A DNA stretch of 64,000 nt. It comes from Cetobacterium sp. NK01 (GTDB lineage: Bacteria; Fusobacteriota; Fusobacteriia; Fusobacteriales; Fusobacteriaceae). The notes beneath the pieces are model-generated. The model was given only the letters and a program-made list of their open reading frames with translations, ran no database searches and was not told the DNA's origin. The stretch covers positions 558,001 to 622,000 of the forward strand of contig NZ_JANIBO010000001.1 in the NCBI RefSeq assembly GCF_024506395.1. Direction: 5' to 3'. Shown piece by piece: positions 1 through 8,435 of the stretch. Made by a program: the position numbers and the translations under genes. Positions within the stretch are counted from its first letter, which is position 1. The number at the start of each line of letters is the position of its first letter.

Positions 1-656
1 CTAGAAAAGTTATTGATACCGAAGCTAAGTCAGTTAGTATAAATGTTAAAAATCTTGAGTCTTATTTAGGGCATCCTAAATTTAGACCTGAAAAAATGAA
101 AAAAGCGGTTTCTAAAATTGGAGTAGTTAATGGCTTGGCATGGACATCTGTTGGTGGAATGACCCTTGAAGTTCAAGGTGTTCAAATTCCAGGTAAAGGA
201 AACCTTTCTTTAACTGGTACTCTTGGAAATGTTATGAAAGAGTCTGCAATGGTTGCATTTACATATTTAAAAGCTAATCTTGATAAATTTGAAATTGATT
301 CAACTGTTTTAGAGAAAAAAGATATACATCTTCATTTCCCTGAAGGAGCAACACCAAAAGACGGACCATCTGCCGGTATTGCTATTACTACAACTATCTT
401 ATCTGTTTTAACAGGAAGAAAAGTTAAACAAACATTCGCTATGACTGGTGAAATTACAATTACTGGTGAGGTTTTACCTGTTGGAGGAATCAAAGAAAAA
501 GTTATTGGAGCTCATAGAGCAGGAATCAAAAATATAATTTTACCTGATGATAATAAAGTTGATGTTGAAGAGATTCCAGAGGAAGTAATGAAGGATATAA
601 AAATATACTTTGCTTCAACATATGAAGATGTTGAAAAACTTGCTCTTGAAAAATAA
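1..656 (+). CDS. lon: ATP-dependent protease Lon, C-terminal part (gene truncated by window start)
   Basis: The reading frame is open from base 3 to the TAA at 654-656 and has no start inside the window, so only the 3' end of the gene is present. The visible protein is the end of the AAA+ module followed by the Lon proteolytic domain. The segment FPEGATPKDGPSAGIAI contains the catalytic Ser (KDGPSAG), and the catalytic Lys lies about 40 residues later in GGIKEKVIGAHRAGIK. Lon is a cytoplasmic homohexameric protease that degrades misfolded and regulatory proteins. It is followed directly by engB, an order common in bacteria. The methionine codon at 96 is internal and is not a start. Identity is very sure; only the N-terminal ATPase part cannot be assessed. 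Confidence 0.95.
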   Translation, partial: RKVIDTEAKSVSINVKNLESYLGHPKFRPEKMKKAVSKIGVVNGLAWTSVGGMTLEVQGVQIPGKGNLSLTGTLGNVMKESAMVAFTYLKANLDKFEIDSTVLEKKDIHLHFPEGATPKDGPSAGIAITTTILSVLTGRKVKQTFAMTGEITITGEVLPVGGIKEKVIGAHRAGIKNIILPDDNKVDVEEIPEEVMKDIKIYFASTYEDVEKLALEK

Positions 657-673
657 TGAAAAGAGGTAACACA

Positions 674-1267
674 ATGAATATAAAACAAGCAGATTTTACA
701 AAATCAGCTGTATTTGAAAAAGATTATCCTGAAGAGCTAAATCATATTGAATTTGCCTTTGTAGGAAGATCAAATGTTGGAAAATCTTCTCTTATAAATA
801 GTATTACAGGAAGAAATAAATTAGCCAAAACTAGTAAAACTCCAGGAAGAACTCAGTTAATTAACTATTTTCTAATCAACAAAGAATTTTTCTTTGTTGA
901 TTTACCTGGATATGGTTTTGCTAAGGTTCCTAAAGAGATGAAAAAAGAATGGGGATTAACTATGGAGAGATACCTTGCTAGTCCTAGAAAAAAACTAGTT
1001 TTTGTTCTACTAGATATAAGAAGAATCCCTAGTGGTGAAGATCTTGAAATGCTTAATTGGCTAGATCACTATGGAACTCCATTTAAAATAATTTTTACAA
1101 AAATGGATAAAGTTTCTAATAATGAAAAATTCAAAGCTTTAAAAGATATTAGAACAAAAATTGATTTCCATAATGATGATGTCTTCTTCCACTCATCATT
1201 AAACAATAATGGAAAAGAACAAATTTTAAATTATATTGAAAGTTGTTTAGAGGGAGAAATTGAATAG
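674..1267 (+). CDS. engB: Ribosome biogenesis GTP-binding protein EngB/YsxC
   Basis: This is a small TrmE-Era-like GTPase needed for late assembly of the 50S ribosomal subunit. The P-loop GRSNVGKSS, the switch segment KTPGRTQ, the G3 motif DLPGYG and the G4 motif TKMDK are all present in the right order. The protein is 197 residues from the start chosen here, the normal length for the family. I chose ATG 674 over the in-frame ATG at 656 because AAGAGGT at 661-667 sits 6 bases upstream of 674, while 656 overlaps the lon stop codon and has no ribosome-binding site. It lies in an operon-like run with lon upstream and valS 11 bases downstream. Confidence 0.95.
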   Translation: MNIKQADFTKSAVFEKDYPEELNHIEFAFVGRSNVGKSSLINSITGRNKLAKTSKTPGRTQLINYFLINKEFFFVDLPGYGFAKVPKEMKKEWGLTMERYLASPRKKLVFVLLDIRRIPSGEDLEMLNWLDHYGTPFKIIFTKMDKVSNNEKFKALKDIRTKIDFHNDDVFFHSSLNNNGKEQILNYIESCLEGEIE

Positions 1268-1278
1268 GAGGATTTAAA

Positions 1279-3939
1279 ATGAATGAATTAGCAACTACTT
1301 ATTCCCCTAATGAAATAGAGGGAAAATGGTATAAATATTGGGAGGAATCAAACTTTTTTGCTGCAACTTTAGATGATGGTAAGCCAAACTACTCTATAGT
1401 TATTCCACCTCCAAATGTAACTGGTATATTACATATGGGACATATTCTTAATAACAGTATTCAAGATGTACTTGTTAGATATAAAAGAATGAGTGGATAT
1501 AATACTCTTTGGATGCCTGGAACTGACCATGCTGGTATTGCAACTCAAAATAAAGTTGAAAGAAAATTAGCTGACGAAGGTTTAACTAAAGAGGATTTAG
1601 GTAGAGAAGAGTTTATTAAACAAGTTTGGGAATGGAAAGAACAATATGGTAGTGTTATTACAACTCAGCTTAGAAAAATAGGAGCTTCTTTAGATTGGAA
1701 AAGAGAAAGATTCACAATGGATCAAGGTCTTTCTGAATCTGTTAAAGATATTTTCATTAAACTTTTCAATGATGGATTAATATATCAAGGTGAGTACATG
1801 GTTAACTGGTGTCCTAGATGTGGTACTGCATTAGCTGATGATGAAGTTGATCACGAGGAAAAAGCTGGTTCACTATGGAATATTAAATATCCTGTTAAAG
1901 ATTCTGACGAATTTTTAATTATAGCTACTACAAGACCTGAAACTATGCTTGCTGATGTGGCTATTGCAGTTAATCCAAATGATGAAAGATATTCTCATCT
2001 TGTTGGTAAAAATGTAATTTTACCTCTTGTTGGAAGAGAAATTCCTGTTATTGCTGACGAATATGTTGATGTGGAATTTGGAACTGGAGCACTTAAAATA
2101 ACTCCTGCTCATGATCCTAATGACTTTGCTTTAGGACAAAAATTCAATCTACCTATTATCAATATGATGACTCCTGATGGAAAAGTTGTTAATGATTACC
2201 CTGCGTATGCTGGAATGGATAGATTTGATGCTAGAAAGAAAATTGTTTCTGATTTAGAAGAGCAAGGATTACTTGTTAAAATTGAAGCTCATTCACATAA
2301 TGTTGGAGGATGCTATAGATGTAACACTGTTGTTGAGCCAAGAGTTTCAAAACAATGGTTTGTTAAAATGGAACCTCTAGCAGAAAAAGCTTTAGAAGTT
2401 GTTAGAAATGGAAAAGTTAAACTTATGCCTAAAAGATGGGAAAAAGTTTACTATAACTGGCTAGAGAATATCAGAGATTGGTGTATCTCTAGACAAATCT
2501 GGTGGGGACATAGAATACCTGCTTGGTATGGACCTGATATGCATATTTTTGTTGCTAAAACAGAAGAAGATGCATATGCTCAAGCTAAAGCTCACTATGG
2601 TAAAGATGTTGACTTAACTCAAGAAACAGATGTTTTAGATACATGGTTCTCATCTGCTTTATGGCCATTCTCAACTTTAGGTTGGCCGGAAAAAACAGTT
2701 GAATTAGAAAAGTTCTATCCTACTTCTACACTAGTAACTGGTGCTGATATTTTATTCTTCTGGGTTGCTAGAATGGTAATGTTTGGTATGTATACTATGG
2801 ATGATATTCCATTTGAAAATGTTTACCTACATGGAATAGTTAGAGATGAAGTTGGTAGAAAAATGTCTAAATCATTAGGTAACTCACCAGATCCATTAAA
2901 TTTAATTGGAGAATACGGTGCTGATGCTATTAGATTTACAATGATTTACAATACTTCTCAAGGTCAAGATGTTCATTTCTCTGAAAAATTGATAGAGATG
3001 GGTAGAAACTTTGCTAATAAAATCTGGAACGTTTCAAGATTTGTTCTTATGAACCTTGAAGATTTCGATATAAAAACATTTGATAAATCGAATGTTCAAC
3101 TTGAATTAGTTGATGAGTGGATTTTCTCTAAATTAAATAAAACTTCTAAAGATGTTGCTGATAAATTAGAAAAATTCCAATTAGATGAAGCTGCTAAATC
3201 AATCTATGAGTTCTTAAGAGGAGACTTCTGTGACTGGTATGTTGAATTAGCTAAAGTTAGATTATATAATAAAGAAGAATCAGGAGTTAAATCTAGACAA
3301 ACTGCTCAATATGTTCTATGGACAGTTTTAGAAGCTGGATTAAAACTTTTACATCCATTTATGCCATTTATCACTGAAGAGATTTGGCAAAAAATAAAAG
3401 TAAACGGAGAAACTATCATGCTTGCTGATTATCCAGTTTGTAATGATTCTCTTGTAAGCGATGATAAAGAAAAAGCTTTTGAATATATTCAAGGCCTTAT
3501 TTCATCACTAAGAAACATTAGAGCAGAAAGAGGAATATCTCCAGCTAAAGAGGCTAAAGTTGTTATCAGAACTTCTAACCCTACAGAATTAGAAACATTA
3601 AAGGCTAATGAGTTATTTATAACTAAACTTGCTAAAATTGAAGAATTAACTGTAGGAGCTGATCTTGCTACTCCTGAACAAAGCGGATTCAGAGTAAATG
3701 GAAATTCAGAAGTATTCATGATTCTAACTGGTCTTCTAGATGTTGAAACAGAAATCAAAAAAATTAATGAGCAACTTGAAAAAGTAAAAAAAGATTTAGA
3801 TAAGGTTAATGCTAAACTTTCTGATGAAAGATTTACATCTAAAGCTCCAGCTCATATCTTAGATAGAGAAAAAAGAATCCAGGAAGAGTTCCAAGATAAA
3901 TATGATAAACTAATGGAAAACTTAAAAAACTTCCAATAA
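1279..3939 (+). CDS. valS: Valyl-tRNA synthetase
   Basis: Class I aminoacyl-tRNA synthetase that charges tRNA-Val. The HIGH-type motif reads HMGH near residue 52 after PPPNVTG, and KMSKS is near residue 528. Between them is the large CP1 editing domain (about residues 190-350), with cysteine pairs CPRC and CYRC. The C-terminal 70 residues form a Lys/Glu-rich coiled coil typical of bacterial ValRS arms. The length of 886 aa is normal. An AGGAGG ribosome-binding site precedes the ATG. A strong hairpin with T-run follows at 3963-3995. I looked for a T-box leader: there is only an 11-base gap to engB, so none is present. Confidence 0.97.
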   Translation: MNELATTYSPNEIEGKWYKYWEESNFFAATLDDGKPNYSIVIPPPNVTGILHMGHILNNSIQDVLVRYKRMSGYNTLWMPGTDHAGIATQNKVERKLADEGLTKEDLGREEFIKQVWEWKEQYGSVITTQLRKIGASLDWKRERFTMDQGLSESVKDIFIKLFNDGLIYQGEYMVNWCPRCGTALADDEVDHEEKAGSLWNIKYPVKDSDEFLIIATTRPETMLADVAIAVNPNDERYSHLVGKNVILPLVGREIPVIADEYVDVEFGTGALKITPAHDPNDFALGQKFNLPIINMMTPDGKVVNDYPAYAGMDRFDARKKIVSDLEEQGLLVKIEAHSHNVGGCYRCNTVVEPRVSKQWFVKMEPLAEKALEVVRNGKVKLMPKRWEKVYYNWLENIRDWCISRQIWWGHRIPAWYGPDMHIFVAKTEEDAYAQAKAHYGKDVDLTQETDVLDTWFSSALWPFSTLGWPEKTVELEKFYPTSTLVTGADILFFWVARMVMFGMYTMDDIPFENVYLHGIVRDEVGRKMSKSLGNSPDPLNLIGEYGADAIRFTMIYNTSQGQDVHFSEKLIEMGRNFANKIWNVSRFVLMNLEDFDIKTFDKSNVQLELVDEWIFSKLNKTSKDVADKLEKFQLDEAAKSIYEFLRGDFCDWYVELAKVRLYNKEESGVKSRQTAQYVLWTVLEAGLKLLHPFMPFITEEIWQKIKVNGETIMLADYPVCNDSLVSDDKEKAFEYIQGLISSLRNIRAERGISPAKEAKVVIRTSNPTELETLKANELFITKLAKIEELTVGADLATPEQSGFRVNGNSEVFMILTGLLDVETEIKKINEQLEKVKKDLDKVNAKLSDERFTSKAPAHILDREKRIQEEFQDKYDKLMENLKNFQ

Positions 3940-3962
3940 CAATATCATTTTAAAGCTTTTTT

Positions 3963-3995
3963 AGTAGTAGGAATTTAATTCCTGCTACTTTTTTT
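3963..3995 (+). terminator. Intrinsic terminator after valS
   Basis: An 11-base arm AGTAGTAGGAA at 3963-3973 pairs with TTCCTGCTACT at 3979-3989 (one G-T wobble) around a 5-base loop and runs into seven T residues. It ends the lon-engB-valS transcript. Confidence 0.85.
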
Positions 3996-4010
3996 AAATA
4001 AATTGTATTC

Positions 4011-4034
4011 ATTATGTTAAAATTATGCTAAAAT
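4011..4034 (+). promoter_or_regulatory. Probable promoter/tandem element upstream of the LysR gene
   Basis: Two head-to-tail 11-base units, ATTATGTTAAA and ATTATGCTAAA, lie at 4011-4032. The second contains an extended -10 (TGC TAAAAT, 4026-4034). No good -35 hexamer is at the right distance (the TTGTAT at 4003 gives a 20-base spacer), so the promoter call is tentative. The tandem repeat could be an autoregulatory site of the LysR protein, but LysR boxes are usually inverted repeats. Confidence 0.35.
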
Positions 4035-4078
4035 AGAATGGTAACTATACATAATAATAATAGTTGGGAGTGATACAA

Positions 4079-4945
4079 TTGGATTTACATTATTTAAGAA
4101 TATTTTATGAGGTAGCTAAAGAAAAAAGTTTTACAAAAGCAGCTAATAAATTATACATAAATCAATCAGCGGTTTCAATACAAGTAAAAAAATTTGAAGA
4201 GATATTAAATTCTAAACTTTTTGATAGAAGTTCTAAGAAAATAAAATTAACTTACACTGGGGAAGCTCTTTTTAAAATGGCTGAGGAAATTTTTGAGAAA
4301 GTTAAAAGAGCTGAAAAAGAGATGGAAAGAATTATCAATTTAGATAAAGCTAAAATATCTATTGGAGCTACATCTGTTATTGGAGAGCCTTTATTGCCTC
4401 TTTTAATGAAAGATTTTATATCTTTACATGACGAGATTGAATATGATATTACTATCTCTACTAAAGCTTGGCTTTTAAAGTTATTAAAAGAAGGGGAACT
4501 TGATATTCTTTTAATAGATGAAGAGCACATAACTGATCCAAATTTAGAAGTTATTACTGTTGGTTCTGTACCTTATATACTTGTTGGTACTAAAAATACA
4601 CAAAAATTGGAAGCTATATCTAAAGAACCTCTAATCTCTAGAAAAAACATCTATAATAACGATAGAGCTATTAGTCATCTAGAGGATAAAAATCATATTT
4701 GCTTTAATACTAAAATTCCAGTTGTTGGAAATTTGGGAGTTATTAAAGGAATGGTTAAAGAAGGAATTGGTAATGTTATCTTACCTTACTATGCTGTTTA
4801 TAAAGAAATACAAAGTGATGAGTTTAAAGTTATTAGGACAATAGATGAAGTTACAGATTCTTATCAAATTGTTATAACTAAAGATAAAAAGAATTTAGCT
4901 CACATTATCAAATTTATTAATTTTGTTAAGAATTTTAAACTTTAA
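4079..4945 (+). CDS. LysR-family transcriptional regulator
   Basis: The N-terminal 60 residues are a LysR winged helix-turn-helix (LDLHYLRIFYEVAKEKS, then FTKAANKLYINQSAVSIQV). The rest is a type-2 periplasmic-binding-fold effector domain, giving about 288 aa, normal for the family. I place the start at TTG 4079 because GGGAG at 4066-4070 lies 8 bases upstream; the in-frame TTG at 4064 would overlap this ribosome-binding site. LysR regulators usually act on a divergent neighbour, but the upstream neighbour valS is co-directional and closed by a terminator. The next gene, gmhA, begins 21 bases downstream. The effector and target cannot be told from sequence. Confidence 0.9.
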   Translation: MDLHYLRIFYEVAKEKSFTKAANKLYINQSAVSIQVKKFEEILNSKLFDRSSKKIKLTYTGEALFKMAEEIFEKVKRAEKEMERIINLDKAKISIGATSVIGEPLLPLLMKDFISLHDEIEYDITISTKAWLLKLLKEGELDILLIDEEHITDPNLEVITVGSVPYILVGTKNTQKLEAISKEPLISRKNIYNNDRAISHLEDKNHICFNTKIPVVGNLGVIKGMVKEGIGNVILPYYAVYKEIQSDEFKVIRTIDEVTDSYQIVITKDKKNLAHIIKFINFVKNFKL

Positions 4946-4966
4946 TTTTTAATTTAGGAGGCTAAT

Positions 4967-5542
4967 ATGAATTTATTAGATTCGTATAAAATAACAGCTT
5001 CTCTTTTAGAAAAATTTATAAAAGAAGAAGCTGAAAAACAAACAACTGAAAAAATAGCTAAAGATTTAGCTACAATTTTCCAAAATGGCAATAAAGTTTT
5101 AATCTGTGGAAATGGCGGAAGTAATTGTGATGCTTTACATTTCGCTGAAGAGTTTACAGGTAGATTTAGAAAAGATAGAAAAGCTTTACCAGCTATTTCT
5201 TTATCTGATTCATCTCATATAACTTGTGTAGGAAATGACTACGGTTTTGACTATATATTTTCAAGAGGTGTAGAAGCTTATGGAAAAGAAGGAGATATGT
5301 TTATTGGTATCTCAACAAGCGGTAATTCTGCAAATATTATAAAAGCTGTAGAAGCAGCTAAAAATATGGGACTAAAAACTGTTGTTCTTCTTGGAAAAGA
5401 TGGAGGTAAACTTAAAGGAATGTGTGATTACGAATTTATTATTCCTGGAGAAACTTCTGATAGAATCCAAGAAATTCATATGATGATATTACATATCATT
5501 ATTGAAGGTGTGGAAAAAATAATGTTCCCTGAAAATTATTAA
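4967..5542 (+). CDS. gmhA: Phosphoheptose isomerase (sedoheptulose-7-phosphate isomerase)
   Basis: A SIS-domain protein of 191 aa, the usual GmhA length. The family signatures ICGNGGSNCDALHFAEEFTG and STSGNSANI are intact. GmhA converts sedoheptulose 7-phosphate to D-glycero-D-manno-heptose 7-phosphate, the first step toward ADP- or GDP-heptose for the LPS inner core. This points to a Gram-negative envelope. It follows the LysR gene by 21 bases and ends at a terminator (5544-5570), so the two are likely co-transcribed. No other heptose gene is in the window. Confidence 0.92.
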   Translation: MNLLDSYKITASLLEKFIKEEAEKQTTEKIAKDLATIFQNGNKVLICGNGGSNCDALHFAEEFTGRFRKDRKALPAISLSDSSHITCVGNDYGFDYIFSRGVEAYGKEGDMFIGISTSGNSANIIKAVEAAKNMGLKTVVLLGKDGGKLKGMCDYEFIIPGETSDRIQEIHMMILHIIIEGVEKIMFPENY

Positions 5543-5543
5543 G

Positions 5544-5570
5544 AAATACCCTTTTTAGGGTATTTTTTTT
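5544..5570 (+). terminator. Intrinsic terminator after gmhA
   Basis: AAATACCC (5544-5551) pairs with GGGTATTT (5558-5565) around a 6-base loop, then continues as a T-run to 5570. Confidence 0.8.
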
Positions 5571-5582
5571 AAGGAGATTTAT

Positions 5583-6419
5583 ATGTATATAAAAAAAATA
5601 TTTATTCTATTTATTTTTATTTTTTCTTTTTCTTTTTCAAAACAATTAGAAAATAAAGCTTACATCGGAGCTTTTAACACATTGAGATTAGGAAAGGGAG
5701 AGAAAGATTACAAGCATTTAGCTAAATCTATTGAACCTTTTGATATTGTCGGTTTAGTTGAAGTTATGAATAAAAAAGGAATATATAAACTTATATCTGA
5801 AGTAGAAAAAATTAGTAATTCTAAATGGGGATATGATATATCTCCATATCCTGTAGGAACTGATGAATATAAAGAATACTATGCATTTCTTTATAAAAAA
5901 GATAAAGTTGATTTCATTAAAAGTGATGGTTTTTACCCTGATAAAAATGATGATTTTATTCGTGAACCATATGGAGCTACTTTTAAAATTAATAATTTTG
6001 ATTTTACTTATGTCCTAATTCATTCAATTTATGGTAAAAAAGTATCTCAAAGACAATTTGAAGCTGCAAAATTTATAGATATTTATAATTACTTTCAAGA
6101 TTTAGATCCTATTGAAAATGATATCCTAATTGGTGGTGATTTTAATCTTGCTGCTAATGATACAGCTTTTGAACCACTCCTTACTCATAAAGATAATATA
6201 ATTTATGCCTTAGACCCTTCTATTAAAACAACTATCGGGACTAAAGGTTTTGCTAATTCTTATGATAATATTTTTCTTTCTAAAAAATATACACAAGAAT
6301 TTAAAGGTGAAAGTGGAGCATTAGATATCACTGAAGGAGAATTTATAAAAACTAGAAAGGAGGTTTCTGATCATCTGCCTATTTTTATTGTAGTTGATAC
6401 AGAAAATGATGATGACTAA
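5583..6419 (+). CDS. Exported endonuclease/exonuclease/phosphatase (EEP, DNase I-like) family protein
   Basis: Residues 1-20 form a signal peptide: short Lys-rich start, then an Ile/Phe-rich core. The mature part carries the EEP metal and catalytic motifs in order: IGAFNTLRLG, GLVEV (metal-binding Glu), the HSIYG segment, GGDFNLA and SDHLPI (terminal Asp-His). This fold is shared by DNase I, ExoIII and sphingomyelinases, so the substrate could be nucleic acid or a phosphodiester lipid. The length (278 aa) and export favour an extracellular or periplasmic DNase-like enzyme. AAGGAG lies just upstream of ATG 5583, and the stop overlaps the thiN start. The fold is sure; the substrate is not. Confidence 0.8.
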   Translation: MYIKKIFILFIFIFSFSFSKQLENKAYIGAFNTLRLGKGEKDYKHLAKSIEPFDIVGLVEVMNKKGIYKLISEVEKISNSKWGYDISPYPVGTDEYKEYYAFLYKKDKVDFIKSDGFYPDKNDDFIREPYGATFKINNFDFTYVLIHSIYGKKVSQRQFEAAKFIDIYNYFQDLDPIENDILIGGDFNLAANDTAFEPLLTHKDNIIYALDPSIKTTIGTKGFANSYDNIFLSKKYTQEFKGESGALDITEGEFIKTRKEVSDHLPIFIVVDTENDDD

Positions 6420-7041
6420 GGCTTTTATTTTTTTAAATGGAGAGTTCCCTGAATCTAAAGAGTTTTATGAAAACTTGAATATCGATAATGCTCATCTCTT
6501 TTGTGCCGATGGAGGTGCTCGAAAAGCTCTTGAATTAAATTATATTCCAAAAGAAGTTTGGGGAGACTTTGATTCCCTAGACAAGAATTCTATAAAATTA
6601 CTCACTTTTAATAATGTCGTTATTAAAAGCTTTAATAAAAATAAAGATTTTACAGATGGAGAACTTTTAATATCTTATGTATCTTCACTAAATTATGATA
6701 AAATTTATATTATTGGGGGTTTTGGAGGAAGAGTAGATCACTTTCTAACAAATATAAACCTTATCTTTAAATATAATAATCTTATCTTTCTTAATGATAT
6801 AGAAAAACTTTTCTTGGTTACTTCTAATTTTACTATAAAAAATAGTAAAGGAAAAAGAATTTCATTTATTCCTTTTTCAGATACTATTGAAAACCTTAGT
6901 CTAGATGGATTTCTTTATCCTCTTAAAAATCATGTTTTGAAAAGAGGAGATTCCACATGTTTAAGCAATATACTTACCTCTAATAATGCATCTATTTCTT
7001 TTAATGATGGTAAACTTTTAGGAGTGTTAAGTTTAGATTGA
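6412..7041 (+). CDS. thiN: Thiamine pyrophosphokinase
   Basis: Converts thiamine and ATP to thiamine pyrophosphate. The signature Asp-rich and Gly-rich segments are present: CADGGARKAL, WGDFDSL, NKDFTDGELL and IIGGFGGRVDHFLTN. About 209 aa, the normal length for the bacterial ThiN/YloS type. Three in-frame ATGs lie at 6406, 6409 and 6412. I chose 6412 because its ATGACTAA overlap with the stop of the upstream gene (TAA 6417-6419) suggests translational coupling; no independent ribosome-binding site is visible. An in-frame TTG at 6394 gives a longer, unlikely start. Confidence 0.9.
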   Translation: MTKAFIFLNGEFPESKEFYENLNIDNAHLFCADGGARKALELNYIPKEVWGDFDSLDKNSIKLLTFNNVVIKSFNKNKDFTDGELLISYVSSLNYDKIYIIGGFGGRVDHFLTNINLIFKYNNLIFLNDIEKLFLVTSNFTIKNSKGKRISFIPFSDTIENLSLDGFLYPLKNHVLKRGDSTCLSNILTSNNASISFNDGKLLGVLSLD

Positions 7042-7066
7042 CAATAGTCTTAAAATAATGTAGGCT
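7038..7066 (+). promoter_or_regulatory. Candidate promoter for the uracil/xanthine permease gene
   Basis: TTGACA at 7038-7043 overlaps the thiN stop codon and is followed after 17 bases by an extended but poor -10, TG-TAGGCT (7061-7066). The gap to the permease is only 61 bases, so there is no room for a riboswitch or attenuator. Confidence 0.4.
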
Positions 7067-7102
7067 ATTTAATAGCAAAAATTTTTATGGAGGCGTTTTA
7101 TA

Positions 7103-8335
7103 ATGACTAATTTATCTACAAAAAGTAAACTTTTACTTGGAATCCAACACGTACTAGCTATGTTTGGAGCTACTGTTTTAGTTCCATTTTTAACTGGTTT
7201 AAATCCATCTATCGCTTTACTTTCTGCAGGAATAGGAACACTTCTTTTTCATCTTTGTACAAAAGGTATCGTTCCTGTTTTTTTAGGTTCATCGTTTGCT
7301 TTTATTGGAGCTCTAGCTCTTGTTTTAAAAGAGGAGGGAATTGCAGCTATTAAAGGTGGGGTTATCTCTGCTGGTTTTGTTTATATCTTCATGTCTTGGA
7401 TGATTAGAGTTTTTGGTGTGGAAAAGATAAAATCTTTCTTTCCTCCTGTTGTTGTTGGTCCAATTATAATGGTTATTGGACTTAGGCTTAGTCCTGTTGC
7501 GCTTTCTATGGCAGGATATTCAAACGGACATTTTGATTTAAAAAGTCTTATAGTAGCACTTATAGTAGTAATTTCCATGATAACTATCTCTATTTTAGAA
7601 AAATCGTTTTTTAGGCTAGTTCCCATTTTAATTTCTGTTATCTTAGGATATTTAGTTTCAATCTTTTTAGGATTAGTTGACTTTACACCTATTGCCGCTG
7701 CTAATTGGATTGGATTTTCAAAAGATGCTCTAAATAACTTGTTAACTTTACCTAAATTTTCTATTACAGCTATCTTGGCAATAGCTCCTATAGCACTAGT
7801 TGTTTTTATTGAACATATTGGAGATATTACAACAAATGGGGCTGTTGTTGGTAAAGACTTCTTTAAAAACCCTGGTATTTCAAGAACATTATTAGGTGAC
7901 GGAGTTGCTACTGTTGCTGCAGGACTTTTAGGAGGACCTGCTAACACAACTTATGGAGAAAATACTGGAGTATTAGCAGTTACTAAAGTTTATGATCCTG
8001 CGATTCTTAGAATAGCAGCTTGTTATGCAATTGTTTTAAGTTTTATTGGCAAATTTGGAGTAATCTTACAAACAATTCCTACCCCAGTTATGGGAGGCGT
8101 TTCTATAATTCTTTTCGGTATGATTGCTTCTGTCGGGGTTAGAACTGTTATTGATGCTGAAATAGATTTTTCTCACTCGAGAAATCTTTTAATTGCATCT
8201 CTTATATTTGTTTTAGGTATTGCTATTGATAATATTATAATCTGGAAAACTGTTTCTCTTTCTGGACTTGCTATTGCAGCTTTAATAGGTGTTACGTTAA
8301 ATAAGATATTACCTAAAGATCAACTTGATAAATAA
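7103..8335 (+). CDS. uraA: Uracil/xanthine permease, NCS2 family
   Basis: A polytopic inner-membrane protein of 410 aa with about 12-14 hydrophobic segments, the standard size of UraA/PyrP. The N-terminal QHVLAMFGATVLVPFLTG and the segment GLLGGPANTTYGENTGVLA, whose Glu binds the base, match the uracil branch of NCS2. It most likely imports uracil by proton symport, feeding pyrimidine salvage. A xanthine substrate cannot be fully excluded. GGAGGCG precedes the ATG. A terminator follows at 8351-8392. Confidence 0.88.
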   Translation: MTNLSTKSKLLLGIQHVLAMFGATVLVPFLTGLNPSIALLSAGIGTLLFHLCTKGIVPVFLGSSFAFIGALALVLKEEGIAAIKGGVISAGFVYIFMSWMIRVFGVEKIKSFFPPVVVGPIIMVIGLRLSPVALSMAGYSNGHFDLKSLIVALIVVISMITISILEKSFFRLVPILISVILGYLVSIFLGLVDFTPIAAANWIGFSKDALNNLLTLPKFSITAILAIAPIALVVFIEHIGDITTNGAVVGKDFFKNPGISRTLLGDGVATVAAGLLGGPANTTYGENTGVLAVTKVYDPAILRIAACYAIVLSFIGKFGVILQTIPTPVMGGVSIILFGMIASVGVRTVIDAEIDFSHSRNLLIASLIFVLGIAIDNIIIWKTVSLSGLAIAALIGVTLNKILPKDQLDK

Positions 8336-8350
8336 AATTTAATTTTAAAA

Positions 8351-8392
8351 TAGGAAGAACTTTGAACCTTTTCTTCCTATTTTTTATTTTTT
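8351..8392 (+). terminator. Intrinsic terminator after the permease gene
   Basis: TAGGAAGAA (8351-8359) pairs with TTCTTCCTA (8371-8379), followed by a T-rich tail to 8392. Confidence 0.8.
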
Positions 8393-8435
8393 GTTGTAAT
8401 ATATAAAATATAATAAAGGAATATAGGGGGTTTAG

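Noticed and set aside
656..673. Upstream in-frame ATG for engB
   Set aside because: It overlaps the lon stop and has no ribosome-binding site; ATG 674 has one at proper spacing.
1268..1278. T-box leader for valS (also considered for metG)
   Set aside because: The intergenic gaps are only 11 and 22 bases.
3489..3758. Minus-strand ORF inside valS, and similar shadows inside groEL, carB, sppA, the permease and the ATPase
   Set aside because: They lie opposite strongly conserved genes, have no ribosome-binding sites and show no family features.
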